DNA of 64,000 nucleotides, from positions 4,851,001-4,915,000 of the forward strand of contig NC_062240.1 of NCBI RefSeq assembly GCF_905475465.1. Reading direction: 5' to 3'. The notes under the pieces were generated by a model that did no database searches, was not told where the DNA came from, and saw nothing but the letters and a program-made list of their open reading frames with translations. A program made the position numbers and the translations under genes. This document shows positions 23,301-36,700 of the stretch, piece after piece (the first letter of the stretch is position 1; the number at the start of each line of letters is the position of its first letter). The DNA comes from Pieris napi. Taxonomy: Eukaryota; Arthropoda; Insecta; Lepidoptera; Pieridae.

Positions 23301-25738
23301 TTCCACGTCCGTAGCGGAAAAGGGGCGACTAATCTCTTTAAAGTTTAACAGGATTGCAATGGAATTGTGCCATATAAATATCACTACGCACCACTTTACA
23401 TCACCGTATTTTTATAAGATTCGTATAAGATTCTACAAAATAAAATATTACCTCTGCTTCAAATGTATGTAAATATGGTCTAGGACTTCTATATTCTATT
23501 TGCATGTAGACCTCATGTTCCCATATCATAGTCTTCCGGTATAGACAATATATCCGGAAGAAATAGGACCTTTTGGCATTGTCCTTTATGAGGCACAGTA
23601 CGCCAGTGTCTTTTTTCTTCCATTCTGTATGACCTGGGCCTTCTGTTGTGAATAACTGCACTACTGCAGTAGCTAGACTCTGAAAAACATTCACATATAT
23701 AAATAGTAATATTCATTTTCTTATATAAATACATTCCAAAGACAATTTGCTGAGAGTATAAGTTTATTAGTATAGTTAAGTAGTTAGACATAGTATTTAT
23801 TAAATTAAAATTTATGAAATAATTACCATAACATCACTAATTTTAGTGAAATTTAATACACATAAACTATACTTAAAAATTGATCTTTAAATCTCTAGAA
23901 TCATATCATATGATCAATGTATCTAGAATAATATTTAGTTTGCAAAATATTATACAATTATATGTTTTATATAGTATGTATATATATGTATGCAAAGTTT
24001 CAGTTACAGTGATACTTGTATTAATGATTATTCAGGTATAAGAGTTATATATAAAAAGCTGATATATAAACTTATTACTATACCTATTAGGGTTTTAGAT
24101 TAGGGCTATATTTGTTGCAATAAATTACTCTCAACTAGACCTTGCAGACAAAATATTTATTAAGGTTAAGAATGTTCATTAATAAAGTACATTGAGAAGT
24201 TAATGTGTCGATAAAAACATTTGTATGCATGACATGTTTGAAGAGACTCCAAGATATGTAACATCGTGTGGTATCTAAATCTGGTGACTTTACAGTAACT
24301 TCCTCTATGATTATGGATACAGTAACAGTGGTAAATAGACTATAAGTATGTATATGTAATACACAAGATGTACTGAAATATACTATCAACTTTTTTATCC
24401 ATAAAGTTACTTTTTATGAACATTTTTTTTTGTAAGGATTGACTGATTTATTTGTGCTTATTAATATCGAATTGAAAAGAAGGAAAGAATGATGTGGATT
24501 AAAATGTTTTAGTCCTAAAACTAGTTTTGATGATGACAAATGATTATGTAAGAGTATTAAGTGTCATCTGTATTTACATAACTTTAGAAAGTAGAGACAA
24601 CTATAAATTCAAAATTATATAATCAGAGTATTTTTTTTAAATTTATTCTATCACACAGTATAACATATAATTAAGATAGAGAAATCAAACAAAATCAATA
24701 AAAAATTCTTGAAACTTATGTGACTGTACAGAATCTAAAACATATCTTTCCTATACACATATTTAAATATGTTTTAATAAAAGAATAGCTTCTTATATAT
24801 ATAACACTAATGATTTTACTACTATATTTCCATTCCAGTTATATACATATTTTGTTATCTATTGTTTTATAATTTCAATTATTGTGTTTTGATTATTTGG
24901 AATGATTAAAAAACATATGGTAAAGAGACAATAGCTTCATCCTAATATGACTCATAGAGTTTTATTATGTACTAAACATGATATTTTTAAATAAATTACT
25001 TTGAAATGTTTTATTGAGTTATCATTTCTACCATTAAGATGACAAAGAATGAGTAACTTATCTCTGGATTACATAAAACTAATCTTGCCTAATACTTTGA
25101 GGAAATGAGAAAATTTCACAGAACCATTTTATCAGAGAGACATAATATGAGGCCAAGAACAAAAAATTCTTATTGTTAAGAATTCTGATATGTATTGTCA
25201 ATGACCAATGTGAATCTTACATTGTACAGTTAACAATAAAGAAACTATTACTGTTGCAAGCATGGGAAAATATCATAATTAAAGTCAAAAGCAAGAATAT
25301 TTTTGGTGGATGAGATTGGATTATATTTATAAATTGTGTTATATTTTTTATTAATATTTGGGTAGATTAAGAGTTAAATTAAATTGGGAATGTGACAATT
25401 TTATCATAAAACTTCATTGTCTTTTAATACAAGGTACACTTAGACAACACTATTTTTAAAAAGAAGTTAAAGTAAAAGTAAGCAAGTTCAATACAGTGTT
25501 GAATGTTAAAAACTCGAAAATAGACACTTTGCAAATATTATATCGTTATCGATGCTGTGATGACTGATAATCGGCCGATAGGGCGTGATATGTAATCTGT
25601 AGCCTATAGGTAGAGGATTATCAGAAGGCCATAATTTTTGTAAAAACTTACCTGACATTTTGGTCCTATAAGACTAAACACCTGTTCATTTTCTTCGCGA
25701 GATAACAGGACGCTCGGTCGGTTCTCCCCTCTCGGCAT
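17366..25738 (-). CDS. WASp: Wiskott-Aldrich syndrome protein (WASp)
   Basis: Activator of the Arp2/3 actin-nucleating complex, 493 residues in 11 exons (5' to 3'): 25652-25738, 23452-23679, 22816-22915, 21204-21362, 20591-20701, 19966-20139, 19541-19627, 18892-18996, 18489-18670, 18164-18253, 17366-17524. All introns are GT-AG and phases close exactly. Domains in order: WH1 (about 14-135); a Pro-rich and basic linker; the CRIB/GTPase-binding region (LTKADIGAP, FKHVSHVGWD, then FFSKAGIS), about 197-275; a long polyproline region (about 287-392); two WH2 actin-binding motifs (RAALMDSIRNGNKTLRK and RSNLLSEIRQGFNLRAV); a central helix (LAKALQERARAIHSS); and an acidic tail ending EWDD. Autoinhibition relieved by Cdc42 is expected from the family. 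Size is close to other insect WASp. Orthology is clear. Confidence 0.96.
17548..17949 (+). mobile_element. Short non-autonomous Helitron
   Basis: Lies in the last intron of WASp. It starts with TC directly after an A (17547) and ends with CTAG at 17946-17949 directly before a T, the host A/T insertion signature of Helitrons. A GC-rich hairpin (GCCCCACAAAGCGGGC) sits about 20 bp before the 3' end. The interior has the usual lepidopteran wording (CACGCCTAAACCACTGATCG). No ORF. Confidence 0.75.
19262..19286. repeat. (TA)n microsatellite
   Basis: An almost pure TA run in a WASp intron, directly abutting the CTAG end of a Helitron remnant at 19287. Confidence 0.9.
19287..19510 (-). mobile_element. 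Helitron 3' remnant (minus strand)
   Basis: On the minus strand the sequence ends GGACAACGTCTGTCGGGTCC, then ACTAG, next to an AT run. The same terminal region, in sense orientation and slightly diverged, is at 26.6 kb. The shared interior includes the words GCAGCGCCATCTG and ATATCATGC. The far (5') end is not defined; similarity fades near 19500, just before the WASp exon at 19541. Confidence 0.65.
20765..21070. repeat. Dispersed repeat, probably a LINE 3' region
   Basis: In a WASp intron. It contains AAAAAGCCGGCGTAAAAAAC near 20831 and CTAGTCCCAGGCCCTTTTAT near 20940, words I associate with a widespread lepidopteran LINE-derived repeat. No copy elsewhere in this window supports the call. 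Confidence 0.35.
21856..21985 (-). repeat. Dispersed lepidopteran repeat with poly-T edge
   Basis: A T10 run, then GGGGGCAAACGGGCAGAAGG, ACCTGATGTTAAGTGATACC and GAGGGCTCGCGAGTGCGTTG. The T run suggests a retroposed poly-A tail on the minus strand. This sequence is a very common repeat in moths and butterflies as far as I recall. It is inside a WASp intron; a short degenerate echo may exist at about 50565-50600. Confidence 0.5.
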
Positions 25739-26317
25739 CCTGCTTTAATATTTATTACAAATACACTATTAAAATCAATTTAAATAAGCACAGTCATACA
25801 TTTTGTTCATCTATCTATTTTGGCACACACTTTTTTCAAATACTGCAGCAATAATCTTCATCACGCGATATAACTCATTGATTCGATTATTATATGCAAA
25901 TAATATAGGTAAATATTTCAAATTACTTTCTCCTCACTTGCACGACGTACGCGAATCATCAATCATCGACTAATAGTGTTGCAAGTTATTTTAATTTAAC
26001 CTGTCAGTGACACCTGTTTGTGTCAACTCTTAATTCTTATTTCTTATCCTTCTTAATGTCAAACATCACTTGTATACAAAAGTTGTTGGGGCCTATCATG
26101 AGCTTTCTTAAAACAATTCTTGAGATGCTGATGAGTTTTGGTTCCTAAATTCAATAACATTTTTTCGTACCATGACCTCCTTCCTATAAACTGAAACGTA
26201 TTGGAATCGCAAAAACGAAAGAAACACGATAATTGGATATAATGTATGTGGATTCTATGTTTTGAAATTTAACTGTCAAACTTGCTTCGACATACCTATG
26301 ATTCTATAATCTACATT
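25739..26317. other. WASp 5' flank
   Basis: Upstream of the WASp start codon on the minus strand. It should contain the promoter. I see no clear core-promoter motif or repeat. Confidence 0.4.
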
Positions 26318-26672
26318 TTACATAATATATAAAAATGAATCCCTAAATCCTAATCCCTATTACCCTTGGTCACGGCAACACGCGTGAACGGCTGGATGGA
26401 CTGATTTCGCAAATTCGTTTTTTTTGTTGTGTTTTTTATTGTCAGGTGAAGGTTCTTATGAAGAAAAAATTAAGAAAATTACTTTTGAGAATACTTAACC
26501 ACCATACAATTACAACGCATACAAAATATAGTTTGGGTGACGACATGGGTAGTTTAGATTCACAAATCAGCACAGCAGATGGCGCTGCAGTCGGTACTAT
26601 CATACTTTGTTTAATATACTAATCGCTCGAAATATCATGCAGCATTGAGGACAACGTCTGTCGGGTCCGCTA
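26318..26672 (+). mobile_element. Short non-autonomous Helitron
   Basis: Same family as the remnant at 19287. Contains CACGGCAACACGCGTGAACG and GGCTGGATGGACTGATTTCG near its start, GCAGATGGCGCTGCAG in the middle, and ends with GTCTGTCGGGTCCGCTA. The terminal CTAG has decayed to CTAA. No ORF. Confidence 0.65.
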
Positions 26673-29600
26673 AAAATAAATAAAATCTAAAAATTGTCCC
26701 GTTTATTTGATATTATAGTATAAATAAGCGATGCATCTCAGTTGTAGGTAGTCCATAGGCTGGCAATAAGAGCTTATGGTAGGCCCTCTTGTCACTGCAC
26801 TTAATTGTAACAAAAATAGTATGTGAAAGTGATAAATGTATATACATATAAAATCATCTTAAATTTTCGATTTAAACTTGTACACTTGAAAATCTGTAAG
26901 ACGATGTTATGAAATGATGTCTCTACTTTTCCTAGATTTTACTTAGCACTTTTATGCATATTATTAAATCTTTTCCGTTGGGAAAATTGACCTAAACAGT
27001 CACTAGAATAAGTTCTCCAAAATTGCTAAAATCGAACTTTTTGTTGGAATCGGTATTTTTCAATATTTCCTACATTTAAATGTGAAACTTCACTTGAAAA
27101 TATCGCTTTGAAGCCTCAGCACAAAAAACAATTGCCGAAATTGATTTTTGTATGGTTACTATTACATCACATTGACTTAGTATGACATTTTTAGTTAAAG
27201 GGGTATTATAAAGCATAAAATAATAAACAACAACTTAACATTGTACGGTTTATTTACACAGCCCATAAACAAAAAACTATATGTTTTAGTACATATAATT
27301 TGAAACGAAAGATACTTAGAACTATACAAATTTGGAGACTGAAGAAAGTAAATAAATAAAAATCACATTTATTATTTCCGTACATTCACGCAAAATGCAA
27401 CTGAAAAGAACTACAATATATCCTGTGCGTCTAATACTAATCTTTAAGGCTGATTTTAGTATCCTACTGTCTTTATTATTGCTTTATAAATGTTATAAGC
27501 GTTGACAGGCGGTGTTATTCAATACGCTTCTAGGGCAACGTACACCTGACAGCGACAGCTGATCATCGCAGCGTGATATTAAAATCTGACAAGTAGTATT
27601 TTCGCCTGTGTAAAACGTTATCAAGTACCAGTTAATTACTTGACCACGGTCAAAAATGGATGATATCTGATATGCTTGAAATAACTGTAATTACATCCTG
27701 GAAGGTAAGAATAATTATAATTATAGTCCTTGCGTAACTATTACAGCTAATTCGAAATGTATTTATAGAAAGGATTCTGTGACCCCTATTTCTTAACACA
27801 CTTTACAAGTGGTGCATATCAAGCAATTAATTATTCGACGTGAATAGGAGTATTTTAATAGACATTTATTACAATCTAGATATGTACTGCGCCTTCGTAA
27901 AACGCCACTTATAGCCCGCTATTTTGTCTTACAGATAGACGGTCTTAATAAAAGTGGACTAAAAATACGCAAATAATTTTTCTTGTCACCAGAGTACAAG
28001 TATTATCTGTAGTACACGTATAAGGCCGTTAACCTTATTTATAATTATATCCATCACTATAAAAAACAGTAGCATTGCACTGTTTAAAATAATGTACTCA
28101 ACTGTCTCTTTTCATTTAAGCGTAATCACAATTTGACAGAAAGAGATGATTAAGTTTTTATGAAAGAGGCAATTTCCTATGTTCATATATACATTTCAAA
28201 TTAGTTGTTTAATGTCTGATTATTACTGTTATTTAAACAATCTTCTGCGAAAACAACACAGTTTTGAATAATACCGCTACGTCATAAATGGATTATGTTT
28301 ATGCTATTTATTCTACGTTAATATAAACATACAAAATTTTATTACACCCATAATATCGTACTAATCTACGAGAAATAATTAAATTATTCGACTTGAGTCA
28401 GTGTCAGTAATTTTTGTACTAATATTTACCGTTCCACAAGTTGGGGTTTACATAGGTTCAAGAAATTATTTCTAAATTGATGTTCGATACAATTGAACAG
28501 TTTTAAAATGTATACGTGAGGCGCCCAAACACTGAATTAGGTAAACTTTATACTAATCAGTTTAATGAAAACTGAACGTTCTTACAGATGTTTAGTGTTG
28601 CAAGTATTAATTATATAACTTTAAGGTTCGAATCTTAGTAAATCACGGATTAAAACACATTTTTGGATACAGCCAAACAAAGTCAAAAACATACTTCTAT
28701 GTATATTCTTCTTTTCATTTATTTTAATAACGTTTTATTGGAATTGTAAGTTTTCAAACACATTTTAGCCAGTCTAATGATAACTAGATACAAAGGTATA
28801 CATTAGAAGATATACGTCATATTTAATGAAATACAGTCATAGACTAGACTAACCCAAATAATTAACTCCACCCACAAGTATTCAAGTTAATTAATTATCG
28901 CACTTTATAATTGACTCAAGGTGGAAACATCAAACAACAACTATCGTTGAATATTTCGATGTAACTATAAGTAGACGAATTCGATGAAAAAACTTAGTAA
29001 AGTTTTGTCCAAGAAGTATTAAAGACTCTTTTGACAGACATGACTGGCGAACGGAAACTGGTGACAAGATCACTTTCGTCACGGGACAAAGTGTGAGCTA
29101 ATGCAATTCCCATACAAATTCGTTCAGTTTTGCCGTAAAGTGATTTTGTCTCAAGTCCAAGGACTGCTAGCCGGGTCAATCTATATCGAATCTCATTTTA
29201 CACCATATATATACAAATTAATTATTGATAATAATCTGTAATAAATACGTTATATAATTTATCAATTTGATGAACCTTGAAAAAAAACCTATTCTTCAAT
29301 AAATTTTCAATACTAGACATTTAAAACTTGATGTGTCCATAATATAAGCCTCGGATATTACACATTTTGCATTCCAATTATAAGATCTGGCATCCCTGGC
29401 GGCGACGTTTCCGGTCTGTTACAATTTTTTTCAACCAATGACGTCACATCCGCCCGCAGACACCTCGTATTCAATATACAGTTCATAAACGCTAGAAAAT
29501 TTTAGTCAGAGTATTCCACAGTTCACAGTTAAGTAATTGACAAACGGCTTTTTTTTCTGACAATTTACTGATTTATTTCGCATGCTGTAATAAGCATGTG

Positions 29601-30713
29601 TATAATTTATATATTGGAAATAACAACTATACAATTCCTAAGCCTGTATTAGACATTAAATATAAATTAAATTATTTAAATATAACAAAAACACATCAGA
29701 ACCTAATCGTCTTCTACCCAAACGCTACACGCAGGATTCGAAATATGCGACACATTCTTATAAAATTTTACAAATATCAACTGTTACGTATAGCAGGACG
29801 CAAATAACAAATGTGTCACCTTAAATAACTTGTTCTTTGTTTTGTTCATTAGGTATTTTTTCTCCATCCAGAGGTCTATCGGAAGAATTAATAAGGCCGT
29901 TGAAGAACTCACATCAACGTTATGGCAATAGAGCCAACAATGTTTGTACGGCTTTCTACGTTCTGTATACGAGCCTTTCCACCACTATCCAAATATTTAT
30001 TTCCAAAATTAGTTTTACTGCGCTATTTAAGTAGTTTAGGAACATATAACGCACTGAATATCACAAATTATTAAACTTTATTAAAAGTCGCTAACATCTA
30101 CAGAAACACACACAACCAAACACATTGCATTAAATAAACTAACTACTGACTATATTATTGTAATATTTAATTTAAATATAAATCAATAAATTAAGTTCTA
30201 AATATTATGTGACCTCAATAAATATATTAATTAAGTAATTTATGTATCACACAAATAATACACCTAACGTAAAGCTAACATTAATCTAGTTTTCAAGATC
30301 TGTCAAATTTGACAGATCTTAAATCCCAGATATGCGCCTAGAAGACTAAACCTAAACAAAAGTTATTATATGAATTATTATATGCTACATGTATCATATT
30401 AAATTAGCCTAAGATAACCAGGCTAGACTAATATGTACAAAATTGTGTAAGCCTTATGCCCAAATACTCAAAAGCCACCCAAATGTAAAAGGTACTTAAA
30501 TATAAAGCTGACCTTAGCAGTATAAATAGGCTGCAACATTATAGCAGCTACTAAATTTGATTAGCTTTCGTGTACGGACGTCATACAAATAAAAATTCGT
30601 TAGAATCTACCCTACGTCATAAAGGTCTATCATTGCTAGTAATACTATGTTAATGATGAGATTACAAGCTTTGGGCAAGTCCAGTGCGGTCAGGGACCCA
30701 TTAAAGAGTCAGC
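26673..30713. other. Gene-poor AT-rich stretch, possibly including the PKI 3' UTR
   Basis: About 4 kb with no coding region I can support. The PKI stop codon is at 30714-30716 on the minus strand, so an unknown part of this stretch may be its 3' UTR. It holds a perfect 26-bp palindrome at 30295-30320. A less AT-rich patch at 29000-29180 shows no family resemblance. Confidence 0.35.
30295..30320. repeat. Perfect 26-bp palindrome
   Basis: Each 13-base half is the exact reverse complement of the other. The left half is AAGATCTGTCAAA. It includes two BglII-type AGATCT sites. It lies about 400 bp downstream of the PKI stop codon. Confidence 0.95.
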
Positions 30714-33700
30714 TCAACTACAGTCATTTTTTGCTGAAGCTTCGTCGGACTTCGTTGGCTCTAAGTCCGGCTTCGAAGGACCAGCTTGAACAGGATCTGA
30801 AGATAAAATCATACAGGTTAATATATTTATTTACTAATGTCAACTTAACAACTGAAAGTTCATCTAATTTAACCATGTGTTTACATTGACTTGCTCTAGA
30901 AACAGGTAGTCCAAAAACCAAAAGCGTGGTAGAACATAAAAGTTTAAAATAAAAACTTGTTCCAGGATTTTATAAACGTCTTTATAATATATATTGAAGA
31001 GCTAATCGATGTCTATAAATAAGAACTATTCTTTTATACAAAATATATTCTAAACTGGGTCGAAGAGATTTCTCGTTTTCTATAAATATTTTTTTTAAGA
31101 ATATCTAGTCGCACAATCCACGTGACAAAACATCTGCTTATTTTCTAAAGAATCACAGAAATTAGTAATTATTTACGGCGAATGCGTCATACTGGTCGCT
31201 TTTCGTTTAGTCCGTTATTTTATTAAATTTATTTAATACGAAGATCGAATCTCAGTGATATGCTTTATTACTGATGTCACAATCTGTTCTTATATTAGAC
31301 AAAAATCTTTCTATATTGTTAGTGACGCTACAAGTCTTTAGGTATACGTATAGGTATCAGAACTGTATAATCTAGTTCACAATGTTTTCCTTCATCGTAC
31401 GAGCGAGTGTTATATGAGCACACAGACAAAAAGTCCATTGGTACACAGCTAGGGATCAAGCCCAACCAGCCACTAGACCAACACTGCTCTTCAATCGACT
31501 CAAATTAACCTTAAAAATTAAGACAAAAAAGAAAAACACAAGACACATTAATATTATTAGTAAAGTTGAATATAGTTCACTAATTAGTATACACATAGTG
31601 TGAGGTATTTTCCAATGATAGACGTAACGACGACCGATAACGGTCACATGACACTAATCAATATACTATAGAGCTATTAATAAGCTTATCCTATTAGTGA
31701 TTACATTCGCACGTCAAACAGATAATAGGTGACAACGTGAGAATTATTCGTTAACGATTTAAGTACCTCTGTAGCTTAGTTGATCACGCACTTGTTTTAT
31801 GCCATTTTTTTATGACTAATCTACAGCAGCTAACGTTTTGGAAATCAACCTTATTAGACATTCTTTTTTGGCTGATACAGGAAATGACCTGCACAATAGG
31901 CAACAGCTTAAAGACTAGATAAAATAAATAAATAAATCAGTAGCGCTACAACCTCTTTAGGTCTGGCCTCAGTTTTCTGAATCTGTTTCATAATCATTTT
32001 TCAATATAATAGGCAAGTATGTGATCAGCCTCCAGTGCCTGGCACACTCCGTCGACTTTTTGGGCCTAAGGCGAGGTTTCCTCACGATGTTTTCCTTCAC
32101 CGTTCGAGCGAATGTTAAATGCGCACATAGAAAGAAAGTCCATTGGTGCACAGGCGGGGATCGAACTTACGACCTCAGGGATTTGAGTCGCAGGCTGAAG
32201 GCACTAGGCCAACACTGCTCTTAAAGACTAGATACGAACTCCAAAAGGCAAACGGAACGGAAAACGCATTGACAACAGAATAAACTTTTATGTGAACTGT
32301 TCATTAGCCCGAAAAACATGGTGTAAATCGGGCAGGTGTGAGCTTGTTTGCAATGATGAAAGAAATGAGGATGTATTAGATAATCCGTCTATTTGTTCCG
32401 GTGACATTTCATACGACACATCTGTAATCGGTCGTTCCATTCAATAGGATTAGGATTATGTGTCGTCATATAGATTATTTGCGGTAACATTATTATCAGG
32501 TTCATTGTACGGTATTATCTTTTTGTACCCCGGGTAACAAACAATGCATTACGAACATATTTATTATATGCATACAAAACTCCTGTATCAAATACTTCAA
32601 CGTAATAAAACAAATTAATTTTTTAATGAAAAACTTTGAAGTATATGTATTTTTATAATAATCTATTTATTATTTTATAACAAAACATAGTTACAGTAGG
32701 ACTAAAGCTCTTCCATGGCACGTATTGGTTTCACCGCTTGCCCTGGGGAACAACGTCGTGAAGCACTAATACGTCGTGTTTTAATGTTTTCTCATAGTTG
32801 GCTTCCTTGGGTGATGCACCTAATATATAAAATTCTCGTGTCTCTTTCAAACCCCTAAGTGATAAGGGGTGGCCACCCCAACAACTTTTTGATTTTTTAG
32901 AAAAAGAAATTGTTTTTATTTTTTTATGATACAGCATACAACTCCTAATTTTCATCCCTCTACGATCAAGCTCTATTTTTTATTACTGTAGATAGCCATT
33001 TTTATTGAACTAAAAAAATTTTTCCTAGAAATAATATACATGGCAAAACAAACGTTTGCCGAGTCAGCTAGTTTTATTATAAAATACACGAGGATGCCTT
33101 TATTTCACGGAAATTATTTTGTGCACAATGTTAGTAATAGTCGTTTTCCTAATTTTACTTTCCTGAAATAGATCGCAGCAACCATAAAGATAGTTTTAGT
33201 TTAGATTGTTATTCTACCAAATAATCAAAACAGTTAATGCCACAGTTTAAAAAAAAATAAAGAGTAGTAATATATCTCTGTTTCACCAACGTCATAATAG
33301 ACGCGAAGGCTGGTAATAGATTATTACATTCTAGACATTCCTCAAAATGTGCCGTCGTTACGTGTGGTTACTGTGTCGTCTGTAATTACGTTTAAACAGT
33401 GAAACAATCGTAAAACGCTTTTGCTCTTCAGTCTCATTAGATAAATTATATGTATACATATTTAGTTATTATTTACACTAAATACATAACAATTATGTTT
33501 AAATCGTCAAATAGGAAAACATTGTTTTTATTTCATATATGTATATTTTTGTAAACATTATATACTTAGTATCGTAGTAATAATAGCGTTACCTTATTTG
33601 ATTTTTCTTTAAAAAATAGATTTTGCTCTTACGACTGCGTTCCCCGGGGCAAGCGACATAGTTCTTAGATTTCGCAAGTATTGGACTTCGCATTTACCTT

Positions 33701-36700
33701 TATTTATTTTACCAGACTGATTTGACTTGATAGCAATGAGGCCGCCCGATATATTAAGATTTTTGTTCAATATTATGAACAAAATAAATTAAGAATAAAT
33801 AAATTAAGTCAAATACTAAGTCCTAAAAAAACTTATGTGCTATGAAAAAATAGTATGACCTTCCGTCGACTATGTTCATTATGTATATCCTACGAACCTA
33901 CTCTAGAAAATGTTTACGACGCACTATACGGCTATAAGTGATATCTTTACATGTCGTTAGTTGATAATACATCGATTTAGTGAAATTAAACTAGGCTACA
34001 GCCTGCGTCATTTATCGATCTACGTTCGTCGGCGTTTTTAATAATATCAAGGTACGAAAGATGGTAATATCTTCTAGGGCTGTACTGTACAAATTAATAA
34101 CAAATTATGTACCAGAAAGCGGTATTGGTTTAATAGGGCTGATAACTACTGTAAAACAATCATGTTCCATATTGCCACCCACTAAAATCCATCAAAACCG
34201 TTCTGAATATTTTATTACAGAATTATAATATCCGAATGAAACGTAAAAATATATCTTTTCCTTTTATCATTCACTTGCTTTGTGAATAGAGTCTGCGCAA
34301 TTTCCAATGGGCGTGGGACGATATAAATCTATCAATGAGTAAATTGTAAGTATTTTTCCATATTTATCACAGTAAACAAAATTCATTTTTAATATAAAAA
34401 CGCTCCGACAATCAGTGATCTAATATGAGTAAGATAACATGTTACATGTAATTCAACGAACACTAATTATACGCAATACAAACAATGAATAATTCTATTG
34501 TTATGGGCTATTAAATACAATGAAAGATTATTAGTAGTATAAGGTAGATGTAGGAGTTTATATAAAAATTAATTGGGAAAATATTAAAAAACCAAATCGT
34601 ATTTTAAGAATTAAATAAACTTAAATTGATTAGAATTGCAATAATCTCAAAATGAATGTAAAGAAATGACATACAACGTTGACACAAGTGCTATGATAAA
34701 AGTAGAATGTGACGAAGTGTTCAAACTGGGAGTGCATGACTTTATTATATAATCAAAAATAGGGCTCAAATTATAGAGAATGATAAAAATATATTACGCA
34801 TTATATAAGGTTGCGGAAGGGTCGCAATTACTTTATAATTTTTAATTATAAATAATTACTTGTTTTTTTATTATTTAATAAAAAACACCTTAACCTTGGC
34901 GGCTTTAGGTTTAACCTTGGCGCCTGAAGCGCCACACCACAGTGCACACCCGTTTAATTAGAAAATAACTAATAATAAACATTCATAACAAAAAAAACAA
35001 TTGAAAATACACAGCTATAAAAATGTTTTATACCATATATTTAAGACTATAACATCTAATAATATAACACCTTTATGAAGCCAAGCAATCACTCCCTAGG
35101 TTGTTTTTTGAGATTTGAGGGCAAACAAACTAACAACAATGTAGGAGGTTATCCGTTCTCCATATATATTGACTAAATGGCGTACAATTTTTTTAATTTT
35201 ATTAACTAAAATACTTCTTAAGAGGGAGAAATTATATGTATAAAATTGTATGTCAGTTGTAACCTCGGACAAAGACAACTTATTATTCTTGTTCTGCGTA
35301 TTCATTCCGGGAATTATACAATTAAAAACAAATCTTTTTACCTGCCAGATTACATCACATGCAAAATACTCATTGAATATGTGGCGTGCGTCACCGGCTT
35401 TACGGTTTTGAATTTCTAACATTATAATATCCAAGTACTTCTATTCAGACATCTGTTCAAGGCCACATTGGCTGAACGTGTCTGCTGTATGAATTGTAAC
35501 GCTAAATCGTTTAGGAGATACTATAAAAGATTTAACTTTCGCTATTTTACTCAATGGGTTTTCTGCGGATATTTGAATAACAAGTAGATGGATATACAAA
35601 CTTTTGTTTGTGTAAAACAAATGAAATATAGACAATATAAATTACTGTTTTTGATAAAGATCCACAAGTCGGTATTACTTTGTATAGAAACAACATTAGT
35701 CCTATACTAAACCTATATTCTGTAGAGATATAGATAAACAGCCGAAATCTGTTATAACGACATCGAAAGGACTACTTCATATTTGGTCATAAAAACCGAT
35801 AGTCGTAACAGCCGATGACGTTGTTATTAAGTACCTGATACATTAAAATTCAGCCGGGACCTTTGTTTCGGTCAATATAACCGGTTTGTTATTCTAAACG
35901 TCGATAAAGTAACGTAAAGTCGTCGTAAAAGGTTTTGACTATGTATAAAGTAGGTTTATAACCCTTAAACAAAACAAAATAACAAATTGTTGTATGACGA
36001 GATAGGTTTTGATCTAAGTTCTATGCGTTTATTGCATCTGAACTTTTGACCTCATCTATAAACGTTCTTGAAATCTTTAATATGGCATTCGGTGTCGCTG
36101 GTCACGAGACATTGTCATCATAAAAAATACTTTGTCAGCGCGTCACGTTCATGAAAATAATTTGCCTTGAAATATGCAAGTGCGGTTTTACTTACAAGGT
36201 TGTAGACAATTAGCAGTTGAAGGACGTAATTTGGCTATCTTAGTATTATATTTACGAGTATCACGCAATTAAGTCGATAAAATGGTTGAAACAATTGTAC
36301 ATATATATGAAGGTATAATTGTATATGTTAAAATTTATATTTATACAGATATAAATTGTAGTCCTAATATATTTTATTTTAAACGCTATCATGCCATCAA
36401 AACTCGAAAGACGCATTATAATTACGAAATCCATGTTTATAAACTAAATTATCAATTCGGCGTCACCTTTGTGCTTTCCGAAAGCAAATACATATGTAAC
36501 TATAAAAATGATGGATGAAAACGTTCTGAACGAATAAAGTTTATTCTACTAGTTTGAAAATTGGTACAAGGAGTCATTATAACAGAGTAATCGGTACAGA
36601 GTCGGCATCCTAAAGTAAATACAAAGTCACTCACCAGTTATAGTAACGAGATTCTGCAGCCTAGAAGGCAGGTCGGCGGTGGTAACTTCCGCGCCCTGTG

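Noticed and set aside
28625..28640. GGTTCGAATC, a tRNA T-arm-like word
   Set aside because: No acceptor stem, D arm or anticodon arm around it on either strand.
28994..29179. Less AT-rich minus-strand frame of 61 codons
   Set aside because: No domain, no splice context; may be an unrecognised repeat.
32731..32955. 74-codon minus-strand frame
   Set aside because: Lies wholly within the Helitron-like element and has no start or splice context of a host gene.
34880..34945. Short direct repeat of AACCTTGGCG
   Set aside because: Only two partial units; too short to call a repeat or regulatory array.
35096..35635. Two adjacent minus-strand frames (112 and 64 codons)
   Set aside because: No family resemblance, AT-biased residues, inside the PKI intron, no plausible joins.
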